In this document: positions 15,846 through 24,641 of the stretch, piece by piece
Position numbering within the stretch: position 1 is the first letter of the stretch
Layout of the letters: every line of letters starts with the position of its first letter
Assembly: GCF_003991225.1 (NCBI RefSeq)
Contig: NZ_JTFC01000033.1
Coordinates: 1-64,000, forward strand
DNA: 64,000 bases
Direction of reading: 5' to 3'
Source of the DNA: Candidatus Kurthia intestinigallinarum
GTDB lineage: Bacteria > Bacillota > Bacilli > Bacillales_A > Planococcaceae
Notes under the pieces: generated by a model
Told to the model about the DNA's origin: nothing
Databases searched by the model: none
What the model saw: only the letters and a program-made list of their open reading frames with translations
Position numbers and translations under genes: made by a program

Positions 15846-17393
15846 ATGTCAGAACAATTAGACGTATCACAGTTTGAAAAAAACCTAGTCATTCGCAAAA
15901 TGCAGCGTACAGACTTTGATGAAATTTTAGAAATCCAACGCAAATCTTTTCCAGGAATGGACCCATGGGAATTAGCGCATTTAAATAGCCATTTAGATAT
16001 TTTCCCAGAAGGCCAAATCGTCGCAGAATTAGACGGTAAAGTCATTGCATCATGCTCAAGCTTAATTATTAACTTTGATGAATATGATGACCGCGCTACC
16101 TGGTCAGATTTAACAGATGATGGCTATATTACAAACCACAATCCAAACGGCTATAATTTATACGGTATCGAGGTAATGGTAGACCCAGCCTACCGCCGTA
16201 TGAAAATCGGCCAACGTTTATATGACGCGCGAAAAGATTTAGCGCGTGAGCATAACTTGAAATCAATAATTATTGGTGGCCGTATTCCAAACTACCATAA
16301 ACATATCGATGAAATGACACCACGCGAATATGTGGATGCCGTATCTCGTCATAAAGTATATGATCCAGTGTTAACATTCCAAATTAAAAATGGATTTACA
16401 CTAATGCGTGTAAATCCAAACTATTTACCAGATGATGTGGCTTCTGCAAAATACGCGACATTGATGGAGTGGAATAATGTTGATTATTTACCACGTACAA
16501 AGCGTCACTATAAAACGAGCTACCCAGTACGTATTTGTGCTGTCCAATATATGATGCGTAAAATTTCAAGCTTTGAAGAATTTGCACACCAATGTGAATA
16601 TTTCGTTGATGTAGCCAGTGATGCAAGCTCGGACTTTGTCGTATTCCCAGAGATTTTCACGACCCAATTAATGAGCTTTATGAACGAAAAATCACCAAGC
16701 TTAGCCGTGCGCCGCCTAACGGAATATACGGAGCAATATTTAGAGCTATTTACAAACTTAGCGATTCGCTACAATGTCAATATCATCGGCGGCTCTCACT
16801 TCGTTAAAGAGGAAGACGATGAAATTTACAATATCGCCTACTTATTCCGCCGTGATGGCACAATTGAAAAGCAATATAAAGTGCATATCACACCAAATGA
16901 ACGTAAATGGTGGGGGATTTCAAGTGGCGATAAAGTCCGTGTCTTTGATACAGACTGCGGTAAAATCGCCATCCAAATTTGTTACGATATTGAGTTCCCA
17001 GAAATGGCACGTATCGCAACCGATAAAGGTGCAAATATTATTTTCACACCATTCTGTACAGATGACCGCCAAGGCTATTTACGTGTACGTTATTGCGCAC
17101 AGGCACGCGCCATTGAAAACCAAATTTATACAGTCATTGCCGGAACAGTCGGCAACTTGCCACAAACAGAAAATATGGACATTCAATATGCGCAGTCAGG
17201 GATTTTTGCACCTTCTGACTTTGAATTTGCTCGCGATGGTATTGTCGGTGAAACAAGTCCAAACTTAGAAATGGTGTTAATCGGCGATGTCGATTTAGAA
17301 ATTCTACGTCGTAAACGCCAAGATGGTACAGTAGCGCACTTAAAAGACCGTCGCCATGATGTGTATTCATTACACTATACAAAAGAAGATTAA
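15846..17393 (+). CDS. yhcX: Bifunctional GNAT acetyltransferase / carbon-nitrogen hydrolase
   Basis: A 515-aa fusion. Residues 14-200 form a GNAT domain (acetyl-CoA motif IEVMVDPAYRRMKIGQRLYDA at about 108-128). Residues 225-505 form a nitrilase-superfamily domain with the full catalytic triad Glu269 (VFPEIF), Lys345 (QYKVHI) and Cys379 (QICYDIEFPE). The same fusion is YhcX in B. subtilis. The substrates are unknown; the architecture suggests an amide is cut and a product acetylated, or the reverse. GAAAGGGG precedes the ATG. Monocistronic with a terminator; the two-component pair next door is likewise from the yhc group. Confidence 0.92.
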   Translation: MSEQLDVSQFEKNLVIRKMQRTDFDEILEIQRKSFPGMDPWELAHLNSHLDIFPEGQIVAELDGKVIASCSSLIINFDEYDDRATWSDLTDDGYITNHNPNGYNLYGIEVMVDPAYRRMKIGQRLYDARKDLAREHNLKSIIIGGRIPNYHKHIDEMTPREYVDAVSRHKVYDPVLTFQIKNGFTLMRVNPNYLPDDVASAKYATLMEWNNVDYLPRTKRHYKTSYPVRICAVQYMMRKISSFEEFAHQCEYFVDVASDASSDFVVFPEIFTTQLMSFMNEKSPSLAVRRLTEYTEQYLELFTNLAIRYNVNIIGGSHFVKEEDDEIYNIAYLFRRDGTIEKQYKVHITPNERKWWGISSGDKVRVFDTDCGKIAIQICYDIEFPEMARIATDKGANIIFTPFCTDDRQGYLRVRYCAQARAIENQIYTVIAGTVGNLPQTENMDIQYAQSGIFAPSDFEFARDGIVGETSPNLEMVLIGDVDLEILRRKRQDGTVAHLKDRRHDVYSLHYTKED

Positions 17394-17401
17394 GCTGTAC
17401 T

Positions 17402-17437
17402 AAAAAGAACCGTACCTCGTGTGCGGTTCTTTTTTCA
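17402..17437 (+). terminator. Terminator of yhcX
   Basis: AAAAGAACCG pairs with CGGTTCTTTT, followed by T6. Confidence 0.9.
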
Positions 17438-17520
17438 TTCAAAAGTATGAGGGACTCGTGATACAAACTACTCGCAATAAACGGTACAATAGAAGTAAGT
17501 AAACGATTAGGGGGCATTTT

Positions 17521-18636
17521 ATGCAGCCGACAGATCATTCAAATATTAGCTTATTAAAAGAAATTGCAGAGCTATTAAACGAAGAAACCGAATTACAGCC
17601 GATGCTACAAGGCGCGCTGCGTAAATTATTAGCAGGTACACGCTTTGAGACAGGATGGATTTTCTTTATTAATGGCCGCGGAAAACATGAGATGATTGCA
17701 CATGAAAATTTACCAGAAGCATTAGCGCATGATAATTGTCGTTACTTATGTAAGGGCGGCTGCTGGTGCTTATCGAAATTTCGTAATAATGAACTGGAGA
17801 AAGCGTCAAATATTATCGAATGTCAACGAATTGAAAGTGCCAATGCAGCAGATGTAGGCGATAATGCGGACATTACGCATCATGCAACCGTACCGCTGCA
17901 GTCAGGACATGAACGCTTTGGCTTACTTAATGTAGCATCGCCTAATACGGTAAGCTTCTCAGATGATGATTTAGCATTACTTGAATCTGTGGCCTTTCAA
18001 ATTGGTTCATCGATTAAACGGATTATGCTGACGAAGCAGGAGCAGGAAATGGCATTAGTGCAAGAACGTAACCGTTTAGCGCGTGACTTACATGACTCGG
18101 TCAATCAGCTACTATTCTCGGTGACACTGACATCACGTGCAGGCGTTGAGATGAGTGACGAGCCGATGGTGAAAGAAACATTTAAAGAAATTCAAGATTT
18201 AACACAAGAGGCTTTAACAGAAATGCGTGCACTCATTTGGCAACTACGCCCAAAAGGTTTAGAGAGTGGTATTTTGGAAGCCATTAAAGGCTATGCAGAT
18301 ATGCTAGGGATTCAATTGAAAGTAAATGTCACAGGTGTTGTGCAGTTGCCATCTAAAGTAGAAGAGGCATTATTCCGTTTAGCACAAGAAGCGCTGAATA
18401 ATGTCCGTAAGCATTCGGGTGTGAAGGAGGCGGAGCTTTATATTACGCTGACGTCAACGGATGTTTTACTCGTTATTAAAGATGAGGGACGTGGCTTCCA
18501 ATTACCAGACCGTGTCCAGCTACCATCATTAGGACTTCAAAGCATGCGTGACCGTACAACGTCATTAGGTGGCACGATTGATTGGGTAAGTGATATAGGA
18601 AAGGGTACGGAAATTTTAATTCGTATGCCATATTAG
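17521..18636 (+). CDS. GAF-domain sensor histidine kinase, YhcY/AirS-like
   Basis: A 371-aa cytosolic kinase with no membrane segment. A GAF domain covers about 15-170, HisKA_3 about 180-245 with phospho-acceptor His191 in LARDLHDSVNQ, and a HATPase_c domain about 270-371 (NVRKHSG, DEGRGF, GLQSMRDR). The GAF domain holds five clustered cysteines (Cys73, 77, 81, 83 and 101), the pattern expected for a metal or Fe-S site. S. aureus AirS, a homologous kinase, senses oxygen through a GAF-bound [2Fe-2S] cluster. It is paired with the response regulator 14 nt downstream. Role as a redox or oxygen sensor is inferred from homology and the cysteines. Confidence 0.88.
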   Translation: MQPTDHSNISLLKEIAELLNEETELQPMLQGALRKLLAGTRFETGWIFFINGRGKHEMIAHENLPEALAHDNCRYLCKGGCWCLSKFRNNELEKASNIIECQRIESANAADVGDNADITHHATVPLQSGHERFGLLNVASPNTVSFSDDDLALLESVAFQIGSSIKRIMLTKQEQEMALVQERNRLARDLHDSVNQLLFSVTLTSRAGVEMSDEPMVKETFKEIQDLTQEALTEMRALIWQLRPKGLESGILEAIKGYADMLGIQLKVNVTGVVQLPSKVEEALFRLAQEALNNVRKHSGVKEAELYITLTSTDVLLVIKDEGRGFQLPDRVQLPSLGLQSMRDRTTSLGGTIDWVSDIGKGTEILIRMPY

Positions 18637-18650
18637 AAGGGGGATTTGTC

Positions 18651-19301
18651 ATGATTCGTGTATTAATAGCAGATGACCATCATGTTGTACGCCGTGGCTT
18701 ATTATTCTTTTTAAAAACGCAAAAGGATTTTGAAGTAGTCGGTGAGGCGGCAAATGGCAAAGAGGCCGTTGCATTAACAGCAGAGCTACAGCCTGATATT
18801 GTATTAATGGATTTAGTGATGCCTGAGATGGATGGTATTCAAGCAACGAAAAAAATTAAAGCGCAGTTTCCAGCAGTGCATGTGCTTATGCTAACGAGCT
18901 TTTCAGACCGTGACCATGTCGTGCCAGCGATTGAGGCAGGTGCGGCAGGGTATCAGCTAAAAGATATTGAGCCAGATGAGCTTGTAGAAACAATCCGCAA
19001 AATCATTGCAGGCGAAAATATTTTGCACCCAGATGCTAGTGAGCAACTAGAAGAAGCGGAAAAAGAAGAAGAAAATAGCCCCCATGTGAAACATCCACTA
19101 ACACCGCGTGAACGTGATGTATTAGCAGAGCTTACAAAAGGGAAAAGCAATCGAGAAATTGCGTCCTCATTATTTGTGACAGAGAAGACGGTTAAAACGC
19201 ATATTTCCAATATTTTTGCTAAGTTAGAAGTGCAAGACCGTACACAAGCAGCACTCTATGCTGTAAAACATAATTTAACAGAGCCAAGTGGCAAAGTATA
19301 A
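18651..19301 (+). CDS. NarL/LuxR-type response regulator, YhcZ/AirR-like
   Basis: A 216-aa regulator. The receiver domain (1-120) has acidic pocket Asp8/Asp9, phospho-acceptor Asp54 (VLMDLVMPEMDG) and Lys near 104. An acidic linker with EEAEKEEE follows, then a LuxR-type helix-turn-helix at about 148-205 (LTPRERDVLAELTKGKSNREIA, TVKTHISNI). It is co-transcribed with the GAF kinase, from which it should receive phosphate. AAGGGGG precedes the ATG. Targets are not deducible here. Confidence 0.93.
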   Translation: MIRVLIADDHHVVRRGLLFFLKTQKDFEVVGEAANGKEAVALTAELQPDIVLMDLVMPEMDGIQATKKIKAQFPAVHVLMLTSFSDRDHVVPAIEAGAAGYQLKDIEPDELVETIRKIIAGENILHPDASEQLEEAEKEEENSPHVKHPLTPRERDVLAELTKGKSNREIASSLFVTEKTVKTHISNIFAKLEVQDRTQAALYAVKHNLTEPSGKV

Positions 19302-19302
19302 A

Positions 19303-19334
19303 AAAGAGCTGGAGATATAATCTCCAGCTCTTTC
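19303..19334 (+). terminator. Bidirectional terminator
   Basis: AAAGAGCTGGAG pairs with CTCCAGCTCTTT around a 7-nt loop. It ends both the two-component operon and the convergent CNNM gene. Confidence 0.88.
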
Positions 19335-19337
19335 GTA

Positions 19338-20681
19338 TTATTCGGCTGTTTCAACGTCCGACTCAATTGGTTGTGCAGGGGCAAGTTTTGTCACTTCAAG
19401 ATATAAAATATGATGTCCTTCTAGCTCTTTGACAACAAATTGATATCCTTGCTCGATAATCTTTTCACCTTTTACTGCATCAAAGTTTTTCGTCATGACC
19501 CAACCGCCAATTGTATCGATATCATCTTCTTCGATGTTAATGCCAAGAAAATCATTCACACTTTCTAGTAGCATTTTCGCATCAAGGATGTAATGACCTT
19601 CTTTTACTTTACGTACTTCAGGAATCTCATCTGTATCGAATTCATCGCGAATATCGCCGACAATTTCTTCGATAATATCTTCGATTGTTACTAAACCAGA
19701 CGTACCACCGTACTCATCCATTAAGATGGCCATATGAATACGTTCACGTTGGATTTTAAGTAATAAATCGCCAATTGGTGTTGTTTCAAATACACGAATA
19801 ATTGGTCGCATATACGTTGTCACAGGTTTTGGCCCGTTGACTTCTGGGTTTTTAATGTAGGCTGTTAATAATGATTTCATATTAACAAGACCCAGCACAT
19901 GGTCTTTATCGCCGTCGATAACGGGGTAACGTGTGTATTGTTCTACACCGATTACTTCAAAGACCTCTTTCAATGTAAGGTCTTTATCGATACCGACGAT
20001 TTCTGTACGAGGTACCATGACTTCTTTGGCAAGACGATCATCGAATTCGAAAATGCTATTTACATAGCGATATTCAGCTTGATTAATCTCGCCGCCCTTT
20101 AGACTATCCGATAATGTTAAACGAAGCTCTTCCTCAGACATTGCGCCTTCAGATTCGCCCATACCTTTTAAACCAAACATTGCTGCGACACCTCGTGCAG
20201 AAATATTTAATAATTTAATGAATGGGAACATAACATTATGGAAAATGATTAATGGTTTGGCCGTTGCAAGTGCAACAGATTCGGCTTTTTGAATGGCTAA
20301 TGTTTTCGGTGCAAGTTCACCCATAACAACGTGAATATACGTCACGATTGAGAATGAGATGATGAATGACACTAATGTTAAGACAGCGCCGCTTTCTAAA
20401 CCGATTAAGTGAAAGATAGGCTCGATAACTGCTGCTACGGCCTCTTCCCCTAACCAACCAATACCTAATGATGTAATCGTAATACCTAATTGGCAGGCGG
20501 ATAAATATTCATCTAAATTATCGACTACTTTTTTAGCGTTTAACGCTCGTTTATTTCCTTCAGCTACCAGCTGATTTACTCGAGTAGCTCGCGTTCGTAC
20601 GATAGCAAATTCAGTTGCTACGAAGAACGCGGAGATCGCGATTAAGACAGCAACTGCTGTCAACCGTATGGCTATGTCCAA
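19338..20681 (-). CDS. CNNM/CorC (hemolysin C-like) membrane protein with CBS pair
   Basis: A 447-aa protein. A DUF21/CNNM membrane domain covers about 1-195 (FFVATEFAIVRTRATR, GITITSLGIGWLGEE), a CBS-domain pair about 205-335 (VMVPRTEIVGID, HMAILMDEYGGTSGLVTIED) and a CorC_HlyC domain about 350-435. Family members take part in Mg2+ or other divalent-cation export or homeostasis; the old name hemolysin is not supported. The start is TTG at 20681, since a stop lies 15 nt upstream in frame and AAAGGAAG precedes it. The leader upstream carries a separate SD, a mini-ORF and a hairpin covering this SD. Confidence 0.9.
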   Translation of the reverse strand: MDIAIRLTAVAVLIAISAFFVATEFAIVRTRATRVNQLVAEGNKRALNAKKVVDNLDEYLSACQLGITITSLGIGWLGEEAVAAVIEPIFHLIGLESGAVLTLVSFIISFSIVTYIHVVMGELAPKTLAIQKAESVALATAKPLIIFHNVMFPFIKLLNISARGVAAMFGLKGMGESEGAMSEEELRLTLSDSLKGGEINQAEYRYVNSIFEFDDRLAKEVMVPRTEIVGIDKDLTLKEVFEVIGVEQYTRYPVIDGDKDHVLGLVNMKSLLTAYIKNPEVNGPKPVTTYMRPIIRVFETTPIGDLLLKIQRERIHMAILMDEYGGTSGLVTIEDIIEEIVGDIRDEFDTDEIPEVRKVKEGHYILDAKMLLESVNDFLGINIEEDDIDTIGGWVMTKNFDAVKGEKIIEQGYQFVVKELEGHHILYLEVTKLAPAQPIESDVETAE

Positions 20682-20688
20682 AGACTTC

Positions 20689-20725
20689 CTTTGTCCTTAA
20701 AGCCCGAATGAGGGGAAGGACAAAG
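20689..20725 (-). promoter_or_regulatory. SD-occluding hairpin in the CNNM leader
   Basis: A perfect 10-bp inverted repeat (on the minus strand CTTTGTCCTT and AAGGACAAAG, loop 17 nt). Its 3' arm overlaps the AAAGG of the ribosome-binding site. Translation of the mini-ORF at 20697-20723 would have to open it. Confidence 0.55.
20697..20723 (-). CDS. Possible 8-residue leader peptide of the CNNM gene
   Basis: TTG start, 8 nt after a perfect AGGAGG (20732-20737). The frame reads M-S-F-P-S-F-G-L then TAA, 15 nt before the TTG of the CNNM gene. It would otherwise be hard to explain a full SD this far upstream of the true start. It spans the hairpin that masks the downstream SD, so translational coupling is likely. 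Too short for statistical support. Confidence 0.4.
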   Translation of the reverse strand: MSFPSFGL

Positions 20726-20763
20726 TGTACACCTCCTATAATAAAAAATTAGTTAATAGAAAT

Positions 20764-20792
20764 AATATAGACCAGTTAGAATGATTTTTCAA
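20764..20792 (-). promoter_or_regulatory. Promoter of the CNNM leader
   Basis: On the minus strand TTGAAA (20792-20787), a 17-bp spacer and TATATT (20769-20764), about 20 nt before the leader SD. Confidence 0.6.
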
Positions 20793-20867
20793 ATGTTCTC
20801 AACTAAATGAGCAAAAAGTTTGTTATATGATTAAAATAGTTTATTTATACGGAAAATTAAAAATATA

Positions 20868-20896
20868 TTGACAATTTAATGGAAACGGCGTAGCAT
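20868..20896 (+). promoter_or_regulatory. Promoter of the bmr leader-bmrCD operon
   Basis: TTGACA (20868-20873), a 17-bp spacer and TAGCAT (20891-20896). The start point near 20903 gives a short 5' end before the leader peptide SD. Confidence 0.65.
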
Positions 20897-20928
20897 GAAA
20901 GGCAACTAATAAAAAGGAGGTATGTACT

Positions 20929-21000
20929 ATGATTCACATCAAAAAGCATTCACATGACAACACAACTACAAAACATATCTCCGCACAACACATTATGTAA
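20929..21000 (+). CDS. His-rich leader peptide upstream of bmrCD (BmrB-like position)
   Basis: A 23-aa open frame with an excellent SD (AAAAAGGAGG, 8 nt before ATG). The peptide contains five His (positions 3, 7, 9, 16, 21) and ends H-I-M. It is followed at once by a hairpin and an intrinsic terminator in front of bmrC. In B. subtilis, BmrB (YheJ) is translated from the same place and controls bmrCD by ribosome-mediated attenuation. BmrB is longer (54 aa) and I claim equivalence of position and mechanism, not sequence homology. Confidence 0.65.
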   Translation: MIHIKKHSHDNTTTKHISAQHIM

Positions 21001-21011
21001 CTCGACTTTTT

Positions 21012-21038
21012 AAGTGTGCAGGGATTTTCTGTACACTT
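21012..21038 (+). promoter_or_regulatory. Attenuator hairpin 1 of the bmr leader
   Basis: AAGTGTGCAG (21012-21021) pairs with CTGTACACTT (21029-21038), 10 bp with one G-U. Part of its 5' arm (GTGTGC, 21014-21019) can alternatively pair with GCACGC (21050-21055), the 5' arm of the terminator, which would make an antiterminator. Confidence 0.6.
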
Positions 21039-21047
21039 CTATTGTTT

Positions 21048-21082
21048 AGGCACGCGCTCTAACTAGGAGTGCGTGCCTTTTT
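21048..21082 (+). terminator. Intrinsic terminator/attenuator upstream of bmrC
   Basis: AGGCACGCGCTC pairs with GAGTGCGTGCCT (12 bp, one G-U) and is followed by TTTT. It sits between the leader peptide and bmrC with no gene in between, so it must act as an attenuator. Confidence 0.82.
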
Positions 21083-21119
21083 GTGTTTGCGGAGCGGAGA
21101 GAAAGGAGAACATGACACT

Positions 21120-22865
21120 ATGTTCGACATATTTAAAAAGCTTGATTGGTTTTTTAAAGAACAATGGAAGCGGTATAGTGTAGCAATTCTACTACTTATC
21201 ATTTCAAGTGTGCTTGAAATTGTACCGCCAAAATTGATTGGGGACACAATCGATGCGATTCATCGTGGGCAACTTACGAGTGATTTGCTATGGCAATATA
21301 CTTTTATTCTCGTAGGCATTACAGTTGTTGGCTATATTACAAACTATATATGGCAGTATCAATTATTTGGCGGCTCGAATATTTTACAATATCAACTGCG
21401 CCAAAATCTCATGCGTAAATTCTTACGTATGGCACCACCATTTTATGAGCGCAATCGTACAGGCGATTTAATGGCGCGCTCAACGAATGATTTAAATGCT
21501 GTCTCTGAAACAGCGGGTTACGGTATTATGACGATGCTTGATTCATCATTTTATTTAGTAACGATTATTTTAATGATGGGCTTTGGTGTATCGTGGCAAC
21601 TAACGCTTGTGGCGATTTTACCGCTACCATTTTTAGCTTATGCGATGCAAATTATCGGTAAAAAAATTCATGAGCGTTTCGTTGAAGCACAGGCAGCCTT
21701 TGGCGATATGAATGACCGCGTGCTAGAAGGGGTTGAAGGTGTGCGTGTTGTACGAGCTTATGTGCAGGAACGTTCAATGGAAGCGCAGTTCAAAGATATG
21801 ACGCAAGACGTTTACGATAAAAATATGCGTGTAGAGCGAGTCGATGCTTTATTTGCACCGATTAGTAAGATTTTGACGGCGCTTAGCTATATGCTAGGCC
21901 TTGGCTATGGTGCATACCTCGTATCGCAGGGCGTTATTACAGTTGGTGAGCTCATTACCTTTAATGTTTATTTGGGGATGGTCGTTTGGCCAATGATGGC
22001 AATTGGTGAAATGATTAATGTTATGCAGCGTGGCAATGCGTCAGCAGATCGTGTTCGCGAAACATTGGCAGAGCATGAGGATGTACCAGACCCAGAGAAG
22101 CCAATCGATATTGAGAAGCCAAGTAATATTGTCTTTGATGGCGTTAGTTTCACATATCCAACAGCTAAGCAGACAAATTTAGTGGATATGGACATTCGTC
22201 TAGAGCGCGGTGAAACACTTGGTATTGTCGGAAAAACCGGCAGTGGGAAAACAACCGTTGTAAAGCAACTACTACGTGAGTATCCACTTGGAGAAGGCGA
22301 CGTGGCGTTATCCGATACAAAAATTCAGTTGCAATCAAAAGAACAAGTCCGTAAATGGATTGGCTATGTACCACAGGAGCATATTTTATTTTCACGTACG
22401 GTACGGGAAAATATTCTTTTCGGAAAACCAGATGCGACAGAGGAAGAACTATGTGCTGCCATTCGCATGGCTAATTTTGAAGAAGATTTAAAACGTCTAC
22501 CACAGGGACTTGAAACGATGGTTGGTGAAAAAGGAATCTCTCTATCAGGTGGACAAAAACAACGGATTTCTATTGCGCGCGCATTAATTCGAAATCCGGA
22601 AATTCTAATTCTCGATGATTCATTATCAGCCGTTGATGCGAAAACAGAAAGTACAATTATTCATAATATCCAGGCGCTACGCAATGATAAAACGACATTA
22701 ATTATTACACACCGCCTATCTGCAGTGATGCATGCAGACCGCATCATTGTATTAGAAGATGGTCATGTTATAGAAGAAGGCACACATGACGAGTTAGTTC
22801 GTGCAGGTGGCTGGTATAGCGAGCAGTTTGCACTACAACAAATTGGAGGTGATGGCGATGTTTAA
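21120..22865 (+). CDS. bmrC: Heterodimeric multidrug ABC exporter subunit BmrC
   Basis: A 581-aa half-transporter: six-helix exporter domain (about 20-310) and ATPase domain (about 335-575). Walker A is GKTGSGKT (371-378), signature LSGGQ (475-479) and Walker B ILILDD. The catalytic glutamate is replaced by Asp500, as in B. subtilis BmrC, so this is the degenerate-site partner. Start ATG 21120 is preferred (AAAGGAG 11 nt upstream); the in-frame GTG at 21069 lies inside the attenuator. Its end overlaps bmrD by 8 nt. Expression is probably set by the leader peptide and attenuator. Confidence 0.93.
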   Translation: MFDIFKKLDWFFKEQWKRYSVAILLLIISSVLEIVPPKLIGDTIDAIHRGQLTSDLLWQYTFILVGITVVGYITNYIWQYQLFGGSNILQYQLRQNLMRKFLRMAPPFYERNRTGDLMARSTNDLNAVSETAGYGIMTMLDSSFYLVTIILMMGFGVSWQLTLVAILPLPFLAYAMQIIGKKIHERFVEAQAAFGDMNDRVLEGVEGVRVVRAYVQERSMEAQFKDMTQDVYDKNMRVERVDALFAPISKILTALSYMLGLGYGAYLVSQGVITVGELITFNVYLGMVVWPMMAIGEMINVMQRGNASADRVRETLAEHEDVPDPEKPIDIEKPSNIVFDGVSFTYPTAKQTNLVDMDIRLERGETLGIVGKTGSGKTTVVKQLLREYPLGEGDVALSDTKIQLQSKEQVRKWIGYVPQEHILFSRTVRENILFGKPDATEEELCAAIRMANFEEDLKRLPQGLETMVGEKGISLSGGQKQRISIARALIRNPEILILDDSLSAVDAKTESTIIHNIQALRNDKTTLIITHRLSAVMHADRIIVLEDGHVIEEGTHDELVRAGGWYSEQFALQQIGGDGDV

Positions 22866-24585
22866 AAAGCGACTCATGCACTACGCAAACTTATATAAGA
22901 AACAACTAATTATTGGTGTCAGCTTTTTATTAATCGCTGTTGCGGCAGATTTAGCAGGACCTTTAATTGCAAAAGAAATGATTGACCGTTATATTACGGA
23001 TGCCAAAGCAGATGGCGTTCCGTGGCAACCCTTTTCTGTGCTGCTAGCGATTTTCTTTGGACTATCCGTAGTATCCGCGATTTTCCGTTATACGCAGTAC
23101 ATTATATTACAATCAGGTGCGAATAATATTATTAAAACGATGCGTAACGATGTATATGAGCATATTAATCGCCTAACGATTCGTTACTTTGATAGTCTCC
23201 CAGCTGGGAAGGTCGTATCACGTATTACAAATGATACCGAAGCTGTTCGTGATTTATTCGTGACGGTATTATCACAGTTTGCATCAAGTATTTTAACAAT
23301 CTTTGGCGTCTACATCATGCTGTTTATTTTAGATTGGCGCATGGGATTAATCGTATTATGTTTACTACCAATTTTAATTGCCTTCGTGTGGTTCTACCAT
23401 AAATTTGCGACAAAATTTAATCATATTATTCGTACGCGATTATCGGATATGAACGGTATGTTAAATGAGTCGATTAATGGGATGACAATTATTCAAGCAT
23501 TTGGGCAAGAAAAGAAAATGGAACAAGAATTTGAAGAGATTAATAAGGACCATTATGATTATCAAAATAAGATGCTCGTCCTTGATGCAGCGACAACGCA
23601 TAACTTAATCGGCTTATTACGTTCTGTGGTGTTCCTTGCATTTATTTGGTATTTTGGTTCACAAGCATTGTCAGGCTCAGAAGCATTTTCAGTTGGTCTA
23701 CTTTATGTGTTCATTGATTATATTACACGACTATTTAATCCATTCATGCAAATTGTCGGACAGTTAAATCGTCTTGAACGTGCGCGTGTATCGGCACAGC
23801 GTGTACTCGAGCTATTAGAGTATGACGGAACAGAAGTAAGCAATGAGCATATGCCACGTTATAACGGACATGTCGCATTTAATGATGTGAGCTTTGCTTA
23901 TAAGGACGAGGAGTATGTGCTGAAAAATATTGATTTTGAGGCGCAACCAGGAGAGACAGTGGCATTAGTGGGTCATACAGGCTCAGGTAAAAGCTCGATT
24001 ATGAATTTACTCTTCCGTTTTTATGATGTCTCAAAAGGTTCGATTACCATTGATGGGCAAAATGTGAATGACAAGCCAGTGCAAACGACGCGTGAGCATA
24101 TGGGCATTGTGCTACAAGACCCGTATTTATTTACAGGAACCGTCGCATCGAATATTAGCTTAAATGATCCAAGAATTTCAGATGCCAAGGTGAAAGCAGC
24201 CGTTGAAGCAGTTGGTGGATTAAAAGGCATTGAACTCGATGATAAGGTAGTAGAGCGTGGTACGACATTATCTTCTGGTCAGCGCCAGTTGATTTCATTC
24301 GCACGTGCACTTGCCTTCGATCCAGCAATTTTAATATTAGATGAAGCAACGTCGAATATTGACTCTGAGACCGAAGAAATGATTCAACGCGCAATGGATG
24401 TTTTAAAGCGGGGCCGTACAACATTTATCATTGCACACCGACTTTCTACTATTAAAAATGCTAATTTGATTTTAGTCCTAGATGCGGGGCGCATTGTCGA
24501 ACGAGGGACTCATGAGGAACTCCTCGCAAAACAAGGAAAATATTATCAAATGTATCGCTTACAGTCAGGGATGCAAACAAACTAA
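22858..24585 (+). CDS. bmrD: Heterodimeric multidrug ABC exporter subunit BmrD
   Basis: A 575-aa half-transporter: six-helix exporter domain (about 15-300) and ATPase domain (about 330-570). Walker A is GHTGSGKS, and Walker B ILILDEATSNID keeps the catalytic Glu (about 496). The signature is degenerate (LSSGQ). Together with BmrC this makes one active and one inactive ATP site, as in BmrCD, which exports drugs such as doxorubicin and Hoechst dyes in B. subtilis. The start at 22858 follows GGAGGTGA inside the end of bmrC; the upstream in-frame GTG is part of the SD. Confidence 0.94.
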   Translation: MFKKRLMHYANLYKKQLIIGVSFLLIAVAADLAGPLIAKEMIDRYITDAKADGVPWQPFSVLLAIFFGLSVVSAIFRYTQYIILQSGANNIIKTMRNDVYEHINRLTIRYFDSLPAGKVVSRITNDTEAVRDLFVTVLSQFASSILTIFGVYIMLFILDWRMGLIVLCLLPILIAFVWFYHKFATKFNHIIRTRLSDMNGMLNESINGMTIIQAFGQEKKMEQEFEEINKDHYDYQNKMLVLDAATTHNLIGLLRSVVFLAFIWYFGSQALSGSEAFSVGLLYVFIDYITRLFNPFMQIVGQLNRLERARVSAQRVLELLEYDGTEVSNEHMPRYNGHVAFNDVSFAYKDEEYVLKNIDFEAQPGETVALVGHTGSGKSSIMNLLFRFYDVSKGSITIDGQNVNDKPVQTTREHMGIVLQDPYLFTGTVASNISLNDPRISDAKVKAAVEAVGGLKGIELDDKVVERGTTLSSGQRQLISFARALAFDPAILILDEATSNIDSETEEMIQRAMDVLKRGRTTFIIAHRLSTIKNANLILVLDAGRIVERGTHEELLAKQGKYYQMYRLQSGMQTN

Positions 24586-24641
24586 TTGAATTTTTATGTG
24601 AACGAGCGTAGCATGTATACTCGTGAAATGGAAGAAAGCGG

